DNA of 64,000 bases from Ewingella sp963519305 (GCA_963519305.1 CAUQMS010000001.1:310001-374000), one strand, 5' to 3'. Positions 26,508 through 35,992 are shown, numbered from the stretch's first letter. Notes: generated from the sequence alone by a model not told the origin. Translations and numbers: made by a program.

Positions 26508-26822
26508 TCAATTATATAGCCAATATCCAGCTTTGGCTGATTCAATAAACATCCTGATCGTTAATGGCGTTTTATTTTTATTAATTTCACTTCGTGAAAA
26601 TACGGACTTTACTTTCCATGGGTAATAGTTATTGAGAGAAAAACCGGCAGGTTGAACATTAAAATATGAGAAAAAATTACCTGCCATCTCGGCAACATCA
26701 TCTGCCTCATGCAGATTCTGTAACGGGAAGTCATCGTCAGGGACAATTTTCTTCATAAACAGGCTAGTAACCAGCGGCAGGTCGGCTTTGACGAATTCTC
26801 TGACTCTGTCTTCAATTGTCAT
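26508..26822 (-). CDS. DUF1493 family protein
   Basis: A 104-residue acidic, acyl-carrier-like protein. MTIEDRVREFVK at the start and DDFPLQNLHEADDVAEMAGNFFSYFNV in the middle match the DUF1493 pattern. The aspartate-rich region lacks the serine that carries phosphopantetheine in real carrier proteins. An ATG at 26822 follows GGTGA; a GTG six bases upstream is the alternative. The preceding gene's stop lies just before it, so the two are coupled. Function is unknown. DUF1493 genes are commonly found beside STM2901-type genes, as here. Confidence 0.8.
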   Translation of the reverse strand: MTIEDRVREFVKADLPLVTSLFMKKIVPDDDFPLQNLHEADDVAEMAGNFFSYFNVQPAGFSLNNYYPWKVKSVFSRSEINKNKTPLTIRMFIESAKAGYWLYN

Positions 26823-26824
26823 AT

Positions 26825-27280
26825 TCACCAGATTTTATCCTCCGGTCGCGCGATGGTGTTATATTTGCTGACGGTTTTGAAGCTTATCGTTGCTACATCA
26901 GTTGCCAGTATGATCCAGCCTAAAACGGGAACTGCTCTTCCTGCAAATGCCCCCAGATTATTAACCCAAAATATCTTTACCCCTCTTATTGAAAAGGATT
27001 TTTTTGTCAGTGTAGGCAAAATGCGTTTTTGGAATTTATAGCTGAGGTGTTTACGGAAAAAAAGCGATGCATGCGATGTCCCTTTTGTTGCTGTAATGGG
27101 TTTTCCTGGCACGTCGACACTATTATTACCCAGGATCACAGAGGCCACGCCAATGATATCCTTAATCCCCAATTGATTTTCAGTTTCATCCACCAATATC
27201 CAAAACAACAACTCATAGGCTGTCAGGTTATTTAATCCATCAAAAAAATAAGTACCGTTAAGTTGTTCAACTGTATCCAT
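26825..27280 (-). CDS. STM2901 family protein
   Basis: A 151-residue protein that matches the enterobacterial family named after Salmonella STM2901. Recognisable blocks are MDTVEQLNGTYFFDG at the start, GKPITATKGTSHASLFFRK in the middle, and NNLGAFAGRAVPVLGWIILA near the end, where a single membrane segment (about 115-133) is likely. Its role is not known. With the DUF1493 gene it forms a two-gene unit inserted between clpV and vgrG 2. The pair is AT-rich compared with clpV. Whether it belongs to the secretion system or is a passenger cannot be told from sequence. Confidence 0.82.
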   Translation of the reverse strand: MDTVEQLNGTYFFDGLNNLTAYELLFWILVDETENQLGIKDIIGVASVILGNNSVDVPGKPITATKGTSHASLFFRKHLSYKFQKRILPTLTKKSFSIRGVKIFWVNNLGAFAGRAVPVLGWIILATDVATISFKTVSKYNTIARPEDKIW

Positions 27281-27376
27281 TGATGTAATGCTCCAGGGAA
27301 ATAAACTATTAGTGTTGGGTACCTTCCCCGCACTTTCAGCGGGTAGCCAATTTCATAGTCAGGTAATGTTGAAGCA

Positions 27377-30025
27377 CTAATCACCAAACTCCAGCGTGAT
27401 CCCTTCCTCTTCACCCCAGCTTAACGTCAGCGACGTGGTGCGCTCTTGCATCGACATACGCTGTAGCAGTTGCTGGCTCAGTACTGGCAAGATCTGCTGG
27501 TTGAGCAGGCTGTCGATGTTGCGCGCGCCGGTGTCAGGCAGCAGGCAGGCGGAAACCAGCGTGTCGTAGAGACTTTCTTCGATGGTGCATTGCAGGCCGT
27601 AGTGTTTATTCAGGCGTTTGGCGACCTGTGCCAGTTTCATCTCGACAATGGTGCGCAGGGCGGTGGCGTCCAGCGGGCGGTAGATCAGCGTCTGGAAACG
27701 GGCCAGCAGGGCCGGTTGGAAGTGATCGCGCAGGATCGGGCGCAGCAGCTCCTGTAAATCGCCGTTGGTGGCTTCCGGCTGTTCGTCCAGCAGCTGCATC
27801 AGGTGGTCGCTGCCGAGGTTGGCGGTCATCAAAATAACGGTATTGCGAAAATCGATTTCACGGCCTTCGCCGTCGCGCATGATGCCGCGGTCAAACACCT
27901 GATAGAACAGATTAATCACGTCGCGGTGGGCTTTCTCGACTTCATCGAGCAGCACCACGCTGTACGGACGCTTGCGCACGGCTTCGGTCAGAATGCCGCC
28001 CTGGCCGTAACCGACATAGCCCGGAGGCGAGCCTTTGAGCTGAGAGACGGTGTGTGCTTCCTGATACTCGGACATGTTGATGGTGATAAGCGATTTTTCG
28101 CCGCCGAACAGGGTATCGGCCAGCGACAGGGCGGTCTCGGTTTTCCCCACGCCGCTCGGGCCGACCAGCAGGAATACGCCCAGCGGGCCGTTCTCGGAGG
28201 TCAGGCCGGTTTTGGCGGCGCGCAGGCGCTGCGCCATGTCGATCAGCGCGGCATCCTGACCCACCACGCGGGTGGCGAGGTGGTTTTCCAGCTGTAACAA
28301 ATCGGTCTGCTCGTCTTTTAGCAGGCTGGAGAGCGGTACGCCGGTCCAGTCGGCAATCACGGTGGCGACAGTGCGGGCATCGACGTCCAGCGACAGCAGC
28401 GGCGCGTTGCCCTGAACCTTAGCTAACTCTTCCTGCAGCGCGGCCAGATGGGCAACGTCTGCTACCTCCTGACGCGCTTCGATGATCTGCGCGGTCAGGC
28501 GTTTTTCATCTTCATACTGCTGTTCAAGTTTTTGCTGGTCGACGGCCAGTTCTTCACAACGTTTTGCAATGTCGTTCAGGCGCGTTGAGCCGACGTTCGG
28601 CAGCAGCAGCAAGTCCTGTTCAATGGCCTGTTGCTCCATCGCCAGTGCGGCCAGTTCGGCGTTAATCTCCATCAGCGCTTCCGGCAGGGTGTCGATGCTC
28701 ATGCGCACGCGCGCTCCGGCAGTGTCGAGCAGGTCGACGGCCTTGTCCGGCAGCTGGCGGCCGGTCAGGAAGCGGCGGGAGAGGGTGACGGCGGCGGTGA
28801 TGGCCGCGTCAAGAATATGCACGCCGTGGTGCCGGGCGTAGCGGCCTTTGAGGCCACGCAACATCAGGCTGGCTTTGGCGTCGTCCGGCTCATCTACTTT
28901 GACCATCTGGAAGCGGCGCTCGAGGGCAGCATCGCGTTCAAAATACTGTTTGTACTCAGACCAGGTGGTGGCGGCGATGGTGCGCAGTTCGCCACGGGCG
29001 AGGGCCGGTTTGAGCAGGTTGGCGGCATCTGCGCCCCCGGCCTGATTGCCCGCGCCGATAATGGTGTGCGCTTCGTCGATAAACAGCAGCACCGGGGTGG
29101 GCGACTGCTGCACGGCGTCGATGACGTTTTTCAGGCGCTGTTCGAACTCGCCTTTGACACCGGCCCCAGCCTGCAACAGACCGAGATCGAGCGTGCGCAG
29201 GCTGACGGTTTTCAGGCTGTCCGGCACGTTGCCCTCACTGATGCGCAGCGCCAGCCCTTCGACCAGCGCGGTCTTACCGACGCCAGGCTCACCGACCAAA
29301 ATGGGGTTGTTTTTGCGGCGGCGCGACAGGATGTCGATCATCTGGCGGATCTCAGTATCGCGCCCGAAGATCGGGTCAATCTGCCCGGCTTTGGCTTTGG
29401 CGGTGACGTCCAGCGTGAATTTATCCAGCGCGGCCTGCAAAGCGTCACTTAAGTGTTGGCCGGAGAGGTTCGCCGCGTCAGCGTGGTTTTTTGGCGCTGA
29501 GTCATTGAGCGAAGAGATCGGCATGTTCAGGCTGGCCTGTTGTTGCAGCTCCGGGCGTTCGTCGGACTGCGCGTCCAGCAGCGGTTTAAGGCGGGAGATC
29601 TGCGCCGCACTCAGGCTGAACAGCGGCCATGCGCCTTCGCAGCGCAGCAGCTGCGGCTGCGCGGTCAGGGCTTCCAGTAAGTGAATGCTGCGCACGCGGT
29701 CGGCGCTGTCCTGCAACGAGGCGGCCAGCCACGCGGACTGCATCAGGGCGTTGAGGGCGTCAGATAACACCGGGCGCGTGTGAACCGAGCGCGGCAGGGT
29801 ATCAAGATGCGACAGCAGGCTTTGCCACAGGCCGTCCATGTCCCACTCGTAGCGGCGCGCCAGCACGGTGATGTCGCCTTCGCCCAGCTCCAGCAGTTTC
29901 AGCAGCCAGTGTTCGATGGTGATCTCGGCGTGGGCGCGGGTATGACAGAGGGTCGCGGCGGCTTCCAGCGCCTGCGCGCAGAATGGGTTGAGACGACGAA
30001 GTAGGGTGGCTGACTGATTTTCCAT
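27377..30025 (-). CDS. tssH: Type VI sheath-recycling ATPase ClpV (TssH)
   Basis: An 882-residue AAA+ unfoldase that disassembles contracted TssB/TssC sheaths. The N-terminal Clp repeat domain spans about 1-160. The first ATPase domain has Walker A GEPGVGKT at 245-252 and a Walker B-type LLFIDEAHT. The second has GPSGVGKT and VVLLDEVEKAH. A coiled-coil M-domain lies between them. The length and the lack of a ClpP-binding tripeptide are typical of ClpV. A terminator separates it from hcp upstream, so it may have its own promoter in 30026-30144 or rely on read-through. Confidence 0.97.
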   Translation of the reverse strand: MENQSATLLRRLNPFCAQALEAAATLCHTRAHAEITIEHWLLKLLELGEGDITVLARRYEWDMDGLWQSLLSHLDTLPRSVHTRPVLSDALNALMQSAWLAASLQDSADRVRSIHLLEALTAQPQLLRCEGAWPLFSLSAAQISRLKPLLDAQSDERPELQQQASLNMPISSLNDSAPKNHADAANLSGQHLSDALQAALDKFTLDVTAKAKAGQIDPIFGRDTEIRQMIDILSRRRKNNPILVGEPGVGKTALVEGLALRISEGNVPDSLKTVSLRTLDLGLLQAGAGVKGEFEQRLKNVIDAVQQSPTPVLLFIDEAHTIIGAGNQAGGADAANLLKPALARGELRTIAATTWSEYKQYFERDAALERRFQMVKVDEPDDAKASLMLRGLKGRYARHHGVHILDAAITAAVTLSRRFLTGRQLPDKAVDLLDTAGARVRMSIDTLPEALMEINAELAALAMEQQAIEQDLLLLPNVGSTRLNDIAKRCEELAVDQQKLEQQYEDEKRLTAQIIEARQEVADVAHLAALQEELAKVQGNAPLLSLDVDARTVATVIADWTGVPLSSLLKDEQTDLLQLENHLATRVVGQDAALIDMAQRLRAAKTGLTSENGPLGVFLLVGPSGVGKTETALSLADTLFGGEKSLITINMSEYQEAHTVSQLKGSPPGYVGYGQGGILTEAVRKRPYSVVLLDEVEKAHRDVINLFYQVFDRGIMRDGEGREIDFRNTVILMTANLGSDHLMQLLDEQPEATNGDLQELLRPILRDHFQPALLARFQTLIYRPLDATALRTIVEMKLAQVAKRLNKHYGLQCTIEESLYDTLVSACLLPDTGARNIDSLLNQQILPVLSQQLLQRMSMQERTTSLTLSWGEEEGITLEFGD

Positions 30026-30144
30026 GCTGCATTCCTTTTTTGGGTACGCTACCGCCCGTAGCCTCTCCTTTACAGGAACCCAGGCCCATTAGGTCGATGT
30101 CCGAAGTGTTTTGCTGTTTGCAAAACGGCCTGAATAAGCAGTTT

Positions 30145-30183
30145 CGCAAACAACAAAAACAGCAGACGGCGAACCGTCTGCTG
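30145..30183 (-). terminator. Intrinsic terminator after hcp
   Basis: On the minus strand the ten-base arms CAGCAGACGG and CCGTCTGCTG close a four-base loop (30160-30183) and are followed by TTTTTGTTGTTTG. The hairpin lies eight bases past the hcp stop. It should end most hcp transcripts and so lower the level of clpV and everything downstream relative to hcp. Confidence 0.9.
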
Positions 30184-30190
30184 TGGGGGG

Positions 30191-30682
30191 TTACGCGGTG
30201 GTGCGTTCGTTCCAGGAATCGGAATGAATGATGTTGCCGTCTTTGTAAGTCCAGGTGATTTTTTCGTAACGCAGTTCAATGCGCTCGAGGTGGTTGTGCT
30301 TCTCTTTAGACGCATCTTTGATGTCGTACATTTCTGGTGCAACTTTCACCAGTTTGACGTTCTCAAGTTTGGTGTTGAAATACTCCACTTCCTGGCCAGC
30401 GTCGTTGATGCGATACCATTTGAATTCGGCAGATTTCAGGGTCTGGCCGGTGGTCACCGCTTTGTACAAATACGGGCTGGAGGAGTCGATTTCTTTGGTA
30501 AACAGGAACGGGGTATGAATACGGGTACCCGTCAGTTTGCCAGTGTTGTTGTCGGTCGGGATGTACAGGTTATGTTCCTGCGCAACCACTTCGATGCTGC
30601 CTTCGCGGTCTTTAACGTCAACGGAACCTTTAATGTCCGCACCGCCGTCGTCTTTCAGCCACAAATAAACTGGAATTGCCAT
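30191..30682 (-). CDS. hcp: Type VI tube protein Hcp (TssD)
   Basis: A 163-residue tube subunit that stacks as hexamers and is expelled with the spike. The start MAIPVYLWLKDDGGADIKGS and the blocks VVAQEHNLYIPTDNNTGKLTG, HTPFLFTKEIDSSSPYLYKA and EIYD-like PEMYDIKDAS are typical of enterobacterial Hcp. The C-terminus ITWTYKDGNIIHSDSWNE is likewise conserved. It is followed by a strong terminator, which fits its need for high expression. It is complete and has no C-terminal extension, so it is not an evolved Hcp. Confidence 0.97.
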   Translation of the reverse strand: MAIPVYLWLKDDGGADIKGSVDVKDREGSIEVVAQEHNLYIPTDNNTGKLTGTRIHTPFLFTKEIDSSSPYLYKAVTTGQTLKSAEFKWYRINDAGQEVEYFNTKLENVKLVKVAPEMYDIKDASKEKHNHLERIELRYEKITWTYKDGNIIHSDSWNERTTA

Positions 30683-30685
30683 GGT

Positions 30686-32413
30686 TTACTTCTCCACTTC
30701 TTGAGTTGATACGTCACTTTCATCCTGTGACGCTGTTATTACGCCTGGCATGCGACAGGCGTCAGCCTGCGGTACCAGACTGATCTCGACACGACGGTTG
30801 GCCGCGCGGCCGGCCTCCGTATCGTTAGATTTCAATGGGCGGCTCTGGCCATAACCCTGTACGGCAAAGCAACTTTCCGGAATGTCTCCGGTGTCACGCA
30901 TCCAGTCACGTACCGACTCCGCCCGCTTAAGTGACAAGATCTGGTTGGATTTTGCATCACCGGTGATATCGGTATGGCCCGCCACTACAATTAACCAGCC
31001 CGGCTTGCCTTTGATGCCAACCAGCGCATTGATCAGCACTTTGGTAGAACCGGCTTTAAGCACGGATTTTCCGGTGTCAAACAACGACAGGCTGTCCAGA
31101 CGGATGGTTTTCGGCCCCTGAATAATTTTCTTAATAATCGGAGGCGGCGGTGGCGGAGGTGACCAGCTGTTGATAGCAGATCCCAGCGGCGCGATAAGCC
31201 GCTGCCCCTGATATAAGCCCAGAGACAGGCGCATCGGAGCACCGCTGCGCAGCCAGTCATCCAGCAAATGGGCATCTGCGCGGAGCTGTTGTTGAGCATG
31301 CGTTTTGGGGGCCGGGGGCGTGCCAGTGAGGCGGTTATACAGAGACAGATGATCGCTGACGCTCTGAACCAGCCGCTGGTTGTTAATGAAAGAAGCCAGC
31401 AGGGCAAATAGCAAAAATACGCCGCACATTGCCCCGGCCATAAGCCAGGTTTGCATCAGACGGGAGACACCGCGCCGGCGGGGCAGATAGGGTAGCAGCG
31501 CGTCTGGCAGCGGCAGACATTCCTGCATCGAGCTCGCAACAGGGGGCAGAGTGGTGAGCCCGGCAATGTGTGTCTGCCACAGGTTGTTCTGACTTCCCGT
31601 AACAGGCGTTAAGCAGCTACCCCATACGCACGGGACCAGGGCTGGGACGTCGCCCTGTCGCTGAGTCAGGATGTTCAGAACGTGTTCATCCAGCCAGGAA
31701 AGAAGGCTCTCCATCCAGAACACCGAACTCAGCCTCTCCTGGCTGCTCCGGGCATCCGATTGCTGGCTCCATTCAACCAGCGGCATGATGCCGGCTCCGG
31801 TTTCCTGAACCTGAATGCCTTTCTGACCCGGAGTGACCGTGAACCAGCTTTCCGCTTGTGCTGCTGAGATTGCAGGCGGTGAAAGCCAGGTGCTTAACCA
31901 GACCGGTGGGATCCCGGCAAGCCATCCCTTGCACTGTACGATAGCCCGGTGCCAGGCGCGCAGAGACTGTGAGAAATCATCCTTGTCCTGATGCTGCTCC
32001 GGCACGATGGCCAGTAACACCGAGATCTGGGCAATCAGTGCCGGGCGCTCAGTGGCCAGATGTTGCGCGAATATGGGCAGTTGCTCTGGCGTTTTTACGG
32101 CCAGGTACCAGCCCTGGCGAGTTTCACGAAAGGGCGCGGAGGCTGAGAACAACGCGTCGCTGTCACCGCAAACCAGCACCACGGCTCCCTGAAAATTTTC
32201 AGGCGGCAGGATGGAATCAGCGATGTTTGCGTGGGCAATTTTATTGCGATTGTGTCTGCGCCACTGAAAATAACCGACCGCACCGCTGAGGATGACGACC
32301 AGCATGCTCAGTGCCACACGACTGCCCGTTCCCAATGGCCAAAAACCCAGGATCAGCCACAGTGTCAGGCACATGCCCAGGAGCAAAAGGGATAACTGTG
32401 TTAATCCACGCAT
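30686..32413 (-). CDS. OmpA-domain membrane protein of the type VI locus
   Basis: A 575-residue protein with membrane helices at about 4-24, 31-49 and 328-350. A run of eight prolines (PPPPPPP after SWS, near 435) follows, then an OmpA/MotB peptidoglycan-binding domain from about 450 (VVAGHTDITGDAKSNQILSLKRAESV, and later YGQSRPLKSNDTEAGRAANRRVEISL). Such proteins anchor the secretion complex to the cell wall, a task carried by the C-terminus of long TssL proteins in other systems. Here TssL is short and the anchor is a separate gene placed just after it. The N-terminal half recalls TssM-type membrane regions. The precise role is inferred. Confidence 0.88.
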   Translation of the reverse strand: MRGLTQLSLLLLGMCLTLWLILGFWPLGTGSRVALSMLVVILSGAVGYFQWRRHNRNKIAHANIADSILPPENFQGAVVLVCGDSDALFSASAPFRETRQGWYLAVKTPEQLPIFAQHLATERPALIAQISVLLAIVPEQHQDKDDFSQSLRAWHRAIVQCKGWLAGIPPVWLSTWLSPPAISAAQAESWFTVTPGQKGIQVQETGAGIMPLVEWSQQSDARSSQERLSSVFWMESLLSWLDEHVLNILTQRQGDVPALVPCVWGSCLTPVTGSQNNLWQTHIAGLTTLPPVASSMQECLPLPDALLPYLPRRRGVSRLMQTWLMAGAMCGVFLLFALLASFINNQRLVQSVSDHLSLYNRLTGTPPAPKTHAQQQLRADAHLLDDWLRSGAPMRLSLGLYQGQRLIAPLGSAINSWSPPPPPPPIIKKIIQGPKTIRLDSLSLFDTGKSVLKAGSTKVLINALVGIKGKPGWLIVVAGHTDITGDAKSNQILSLKRAESVRDWMRDTGDIPESCFAVQGYGQSRPLKSNDTEAGRAANRRVEISLVPQADACRMPGVITASQDESDVSTQEVEK

Positions 32414-32416
32414 CCG

Positions 32417-33070
32417 CTATCGCATCCCTGTCAGTTGAGACACCATGTGCGTAAGCCGGGTGGAAAATGCAAACCACAGTACGGCCAGTATCACGATGCC
32501 TGCCACCCAGGATAACCAATAGGTTTTGCGCCCGGAACGCAGACGCAGTGAGCGTGAAACCAGTGGTGTTTCCTGTGCAGAAGCAAAAGGTGGCACCAGC
32601 AGGCTCAGTTTGCGCACGATATCTTCCCGCCGCTCGTCTCCTTGTTCACGGTAGCGACCAGCAAACCCCAGGGTCAGCGCACGGTAAAAACAGGTCAGCA
32701 CTGCCGGATCGGGCGCAGGCTCATGTAATACGGTGCGGATACGCTCCCACAGCTCTTCACCGGCGTTCAGGGTATTGAAGTAGCGGGCCTGAAGCGGATC
32801 TTTCAGCCATTTCGTATAGCCACTGTCCTGTTTCTGGCGGTTCAATACGCTTTCATCCAGTAATGCGCACTGGGTGTAGAGCATATGGTCACAGCTGACT
32901 TCGCTAAAGCCAGCACGTGCGAGGGCTTCCCGTGCGCCGTCAATCCACTCGCAGGCGCGGCGGTATAAGGCTTCACCGTCTTCCACTTCCTGGCCGTTAC
33001 GCAGCTGACTGACCATCAGCCAGCAGGGATAAAAAACAGCATCAATGACAGAGGTATTTATTTTGCTCAT
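32417..33070 (-). CDS. tssL: Type VI inner-membrane protein TssL (DotU-like, short form)
   Basis: A 217-residue DotU-type protein of the membrane complex. The cytoplasmic hook domain contains CDHMLYTQCALLDESVLNRQ and the block LTLGFAGRYREQGDERREDIV, both family signatures. One C-terminal membrane helix lies at about 184-203 (YWLSWVAGIVILAVLWFAFS). No peptidoglycan-binding extension is present; that function is supplied by the next gene. The start overlaps the tssK stop by four bases. Confidence 0.95.
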   Translation of the reverse strand: MSKINTSVIDAVFYPCWLMVSQLRNGQEVEDGEALYRRACEWIDGAREALARAGFSEVSCDHMLYTQCALLDESVLNRQKQDSGYTKWLKDPLQARYFNTLNAGEELWERIRTVLHEPAPDPAVLTCFYRALTLGFAGRYREQGDERREDIVRKLSLLVPPFASAQETPLVSRSLRLRSGRKTYWLSWVAGIVILAVLWFAFSTRLTHMVSQLTGMR

Positions 33071-34404
33071 GAGCGCAACACCGCAAACAGTTCGAGTTTG
33101 ATATCACCCAGCGAGCCCGGTGTGTAGAAAGCACAGTTGCCTGCATCCAGCATTGCCTGAGCGGCCGGACCTTTCAGATCGAGGGCGAAGTACTGATTCT
33201 CCAGGCGCAGCGGGATAGCCGCCGGAACGTGAGACAGCGGCTTCATTGCCACGCCGTTGAGTGCCACGTTGACCACGTCCGACACATCTTCAAAGCTGCC
33301 CGCTTTACACAGCAGCGGGAACTGAGTCTGCAATAGATGGTTGGGGATCGAAGAGCGAACGGAGAGGTAGAAATCAGACCCTTCGCGCAGACGTGCATCG
33401 TGCAGGGAACCGGTCCAGAATTGCCCTTCGCAGGTCAGTTCAATCGCCACCATGCGAGACGGCAGACTGGCTTCGAGCAGTGCGTCCAGCAGCGTGAACA
33501 GCGGCGGAAAAACCTGTTCCGGCGCATCATGCTGATAGAGCGGAATATCTTCAGCTTTATGCTCAAGGGAGAAGGTCAGCAGACTGCCGGCCAGACGTAC
33601 CAGTTCGCGATAAAACAGCTCGGGGTGACGGGAAGGTGTCTGATAGAGCTCCATTAATACCGGTTCAGCGCTGTTTAACGCGTTCAGTAACCAGAACAGG
33701 GAGACATCGGCTACCGCAAAATCCGCCATTCGCTCGTTACTTTCGCGGCGCATAGCCATCAGACGACGCCGGCGTGCTTGCAGACGATGGATCAAATCCC
33801 CCAGTTCGGTCAGCACTGCCTGACTTGCCGCTAACGAGAGCATCGGCGGGATAAAGTTATCATCCTGCATCCAAAGTCCCTGAGCATTGCGCATCAGGCG
33901 CACGACCGGGCAGGTCAGATAGGCACTGTTTTCCTGATGAGCAAAACGCAGCGTGACGGCGTGGCGCATTATCGCAAGCTCAGTACGTTCGTGACCGGCC
34001 AGTTCCTGCACGGTCACCCACTCCTGCTGCCAGCGGCGCGGACGTTCGCTGTCCTGACCATCATCCAGATTGCCGCCATTAGCTGACAGCAGCGGTAACG
34101 CCAGCACAACGTCCAAGGTGTCTCGGTCTGAAACTGCAGACAAATCGCAGGCGCGGGGCAGGTTATCAGACCGCTCCGAGTCGATCAGCGTGCCATCAGG
34201 AAAGCGCACTACCAGATGAATTGCGTTCAGTCGGGAAAGTGCGAGCGAGCCATTGTCGAATGCTGCATCGATGACACCCCAGGGATGAGCGAGTGTCATG
34301 TGCGCCACGTTGTCAGCTACATAGGCATCCCAGCGTGCTTGCTGCTGGAACTGTTGCGGGGCCAAAAAGGCCCCGTCATTCCATAACGGACGATAAATTT
34401 TCAT
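33067..34404 (-). CDS. tssK: Type VI baseplate-membrane connector TssK
   Basis: A 445-residue protein that links the baseplate to TssL and TssM. The first residues, IYRPLWNDGAFLAPQQFQQQARWDAYV, are diagnostic of TssK. The later block DFYLSVRSSIPNHLLQTQFPLLCKAGSFEDV and the final YFALDLKGPAAQAML are also conserved. The length is normal. It lies 11 bases after tssC and overlaps tssL by four bases. Confidence 0.96.
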   Translation of the reverse strand: MKIYRPLWNDGAFLAPQQFQQQARWDAYVADNVAHMTLAHPWGVIDAAFDNGSLALSRLNAIHLVVRFPDGTLIDSERSDNLPRACDLSAVSDRDTLDVVLALPLLSANGGNLDDGQDSERPRRWQQEWVTVQELAGHERTELAIMRHAVTLRFAHQENSAYLTCPVVRLMRNAQGLWMQDDNFIPPMLSLAASQAVLTELGDLIHRLQARRRRLMAMRRESNERMADFAVADVSLFWLLNALNSAEPVLMELYQTPSRHPELFYRELVRLAGSLLTFSLEHKAEDIPLYQHDAPEQVFPPLFTLLDALLEASLPSRMVAIELTCEGQFWTGSLHDARLREGSDFYLSVRSSIPNHLLQTQFPLLCKAGSFEDVSDVVNVALNGVAMKPLSHVPAAIPLRLENQYFALDLKGPAAQAMLDAGNCAFYTPGSLGDIKLELFAVLRS

Positions 34405-34415
34405 CGTATCTCTGC

Positions 34416-35963
34416 TTATGCCTTAGCCTTCGGCATCTGAGAAACCAATGACAGATTCACATCCATGCCTTCCACCTGGAAGTGCGGTACGGCGTAGAGT
34501 TTCACGCGGAAGAAGCCAGGATTGTCCTCGATATCTTCTACGGTCACTTTCGCGTCGCGCAGCGGGTGTGAAGCTTGCAGGTCATCGCCCGGATCGGTCA
34601 TCTCAGTCACCAGTGTGCGGACCCAGGTATTCAGTTCCAGCTCCAGCAGACGGCGATCTTTGGTGGTGCCGATATTTTCGCGCTGAATCAGTTTCAGGTA
34701 GTGCGCGATGCGTGACAGCAGGAAGATGTACGGCAGACGCGCGTTGATGCGGCTGTTAGCCGTAGCATCCGCAGTGTCGTACAGCGCGGGTTTCTGGGCA
34801 GAGTTCGCGGAGAAGAAGCACGAGTAATCGCGGTTTTTGTAGTAAGACAACGGGATGAAGCCCAGGTTGGCAAACTCAAATTCGCGGGTTTCCGGGATCA
34901 TCACTTCGGACGGGATTTTCACCTGATTGCCGGTACCCAGGTCATACAGATGGATTGGCAGGTCAGTCACCGCACCGCCAGCCTGCGGGCCACGGATCTG
35001 TACACACCAGCCATTTTTGATGAAGCTTTTCACCATGTTAGCCGCAAACGAGAACGCTGCGTTGGTCCACAGGTATTTCTCGTGATCCGGGCCTTTCACT
35101 TCTTCAACATAGTTGAAGCTGCGAACCGGCACGGTATCCGGGCCATAAGGCAGACGGCCGAGTACGCGCGGCATGGTCAGGCCGATATAGCGGGAGTCAT
35201 CGGAATCACGGAAGGATTTCCACTTGATGTACTCGGCGCGGTCAAAGTAGTTACCAATGTCTTTAATGGCCGCCACGTCTTCCATGGAATCTTTCAGGAA
35301 GAATTTAGGGCCAACGGAGCCGACGAACGGCATGTGTGCCGCCGCAGATACTTTAGAAATGTTACGCAGCAGTGTGATGTCTTGTGCGCTGGCGTCAAAC
35401 TCGTAGTTGGAGATCACCGAACCGATCGGCTCGCCGCCCGGTGTGTCATACTCTTGAATGTAGGCATGACGGTACAGGCCGCTCTGGATAATTTCAGGGC
35501 AATCTTCGAAGTCCTGACGCAGGTCGTCTTTGGACACGTCCAACAGTTCGATTTTCACGTTCTGACGGAAATCGGTACGGTCGATCAGAAATTTCAGGCC
35601 ACGCCAGCCGGATTCAACGCGCTGGAAATCCGGGTGATGCATCACTGCGTCCAACTGACGGCTGATCTGCTCGTCGAGCATCGCGATATGGCCGTCCAGC
35701 AGGGTTTTATCCAGACGTTCAACTTTCTGGCCTGACTGTTTCAGGCGCTCAAGGAACACCTGTACCGCGGCGGTTACTCGCTCGTCGGTGGTGACGTCAG
35801 ACATCGCCAGATTGTCCTGGAAGACGTTAACGTCGCCTAGCGATGAGACCGGGGTCAGGTTGATTTTTTCAAATAATGACGCGTACACACTTCCTGCGTC
35901 GGCATATTCCAGCACGGTTGTGCGGCTTTCTTGACTATTTTCTGTGTTAACAGACATAAGCAT
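34416..35963 (-). CDS. tssC: Type VI sheath large subunit TssC (VipB)
   Basis: A 515-residue large sheath protein that polymerises with TssB around the Hcp tube. Signature stretches include HHPDFQRVESGWRGLKFLIDR, DTPGGEPIGSVISNYEFD and FSFAANMVKSFIKNGWCVQIRG. An internal ATG two codons downstream (35957, MSVNTENSQ) is an alternative start; neither site has a strong ribosome signal. The gene follows tssB by 29 bases. It is complete. Confidence 0.97.
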   Translation of the reverse strand: MLMSVNTENSQESRTTVLEYADAGSVYASLFEKINLTPVSSLGDVNVFQDNLAMSDVTTDERVTAAVQVFLERLKQSGQKVERLDKTLLDGHIAMLDEQISRQLDAVMHHPDFQRVESGWRGLKFLIDRTDFRQNVKIELLDVSKDDLRQDFEDCPEIIQSGLYRHAYIQEYDTPGGEPIGSVISNYEFDASAQDITLLRNISKVSAAAHMPFVGSVGPKFFLKDSMEDVAAIKDIGNYFDRAEYIKWKSFRDSDDSRYIGLTMPRVLGRLPYGPDTVPVRSFNYVEEVKGPDHEKYLWTNAAFSFAANMVKSFIKNGWCVQIRGPQAGGAVTDLPIHLYDLGTGNQVKIPSEVMIPETREFEFANLGFIPLSYYKNRDYSCFFSANSAQKPALYDTADATANSRINARLPYIFLLSRIAHYLKLIQRENIGTTKDRRLLELELNTWVRTLVTEMTDPGDDLQASHPLRDAKVTVEDIEDNPGFFRVKLYAVPHFQVEGMDVNLSLVSQMPKAKA

Positions 35964-35992
35964 CGTCTCAGGTTAATCCGGTTCAGGAAGGG

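Noticed and set aside
27232..27414. Minus-strand frame of 60 residues between clpV and the STM2901 gene
   Set aside because: It overlaps the end of clpV and the start of the next gene out of frame. At best a remnant, with nothing to support it.
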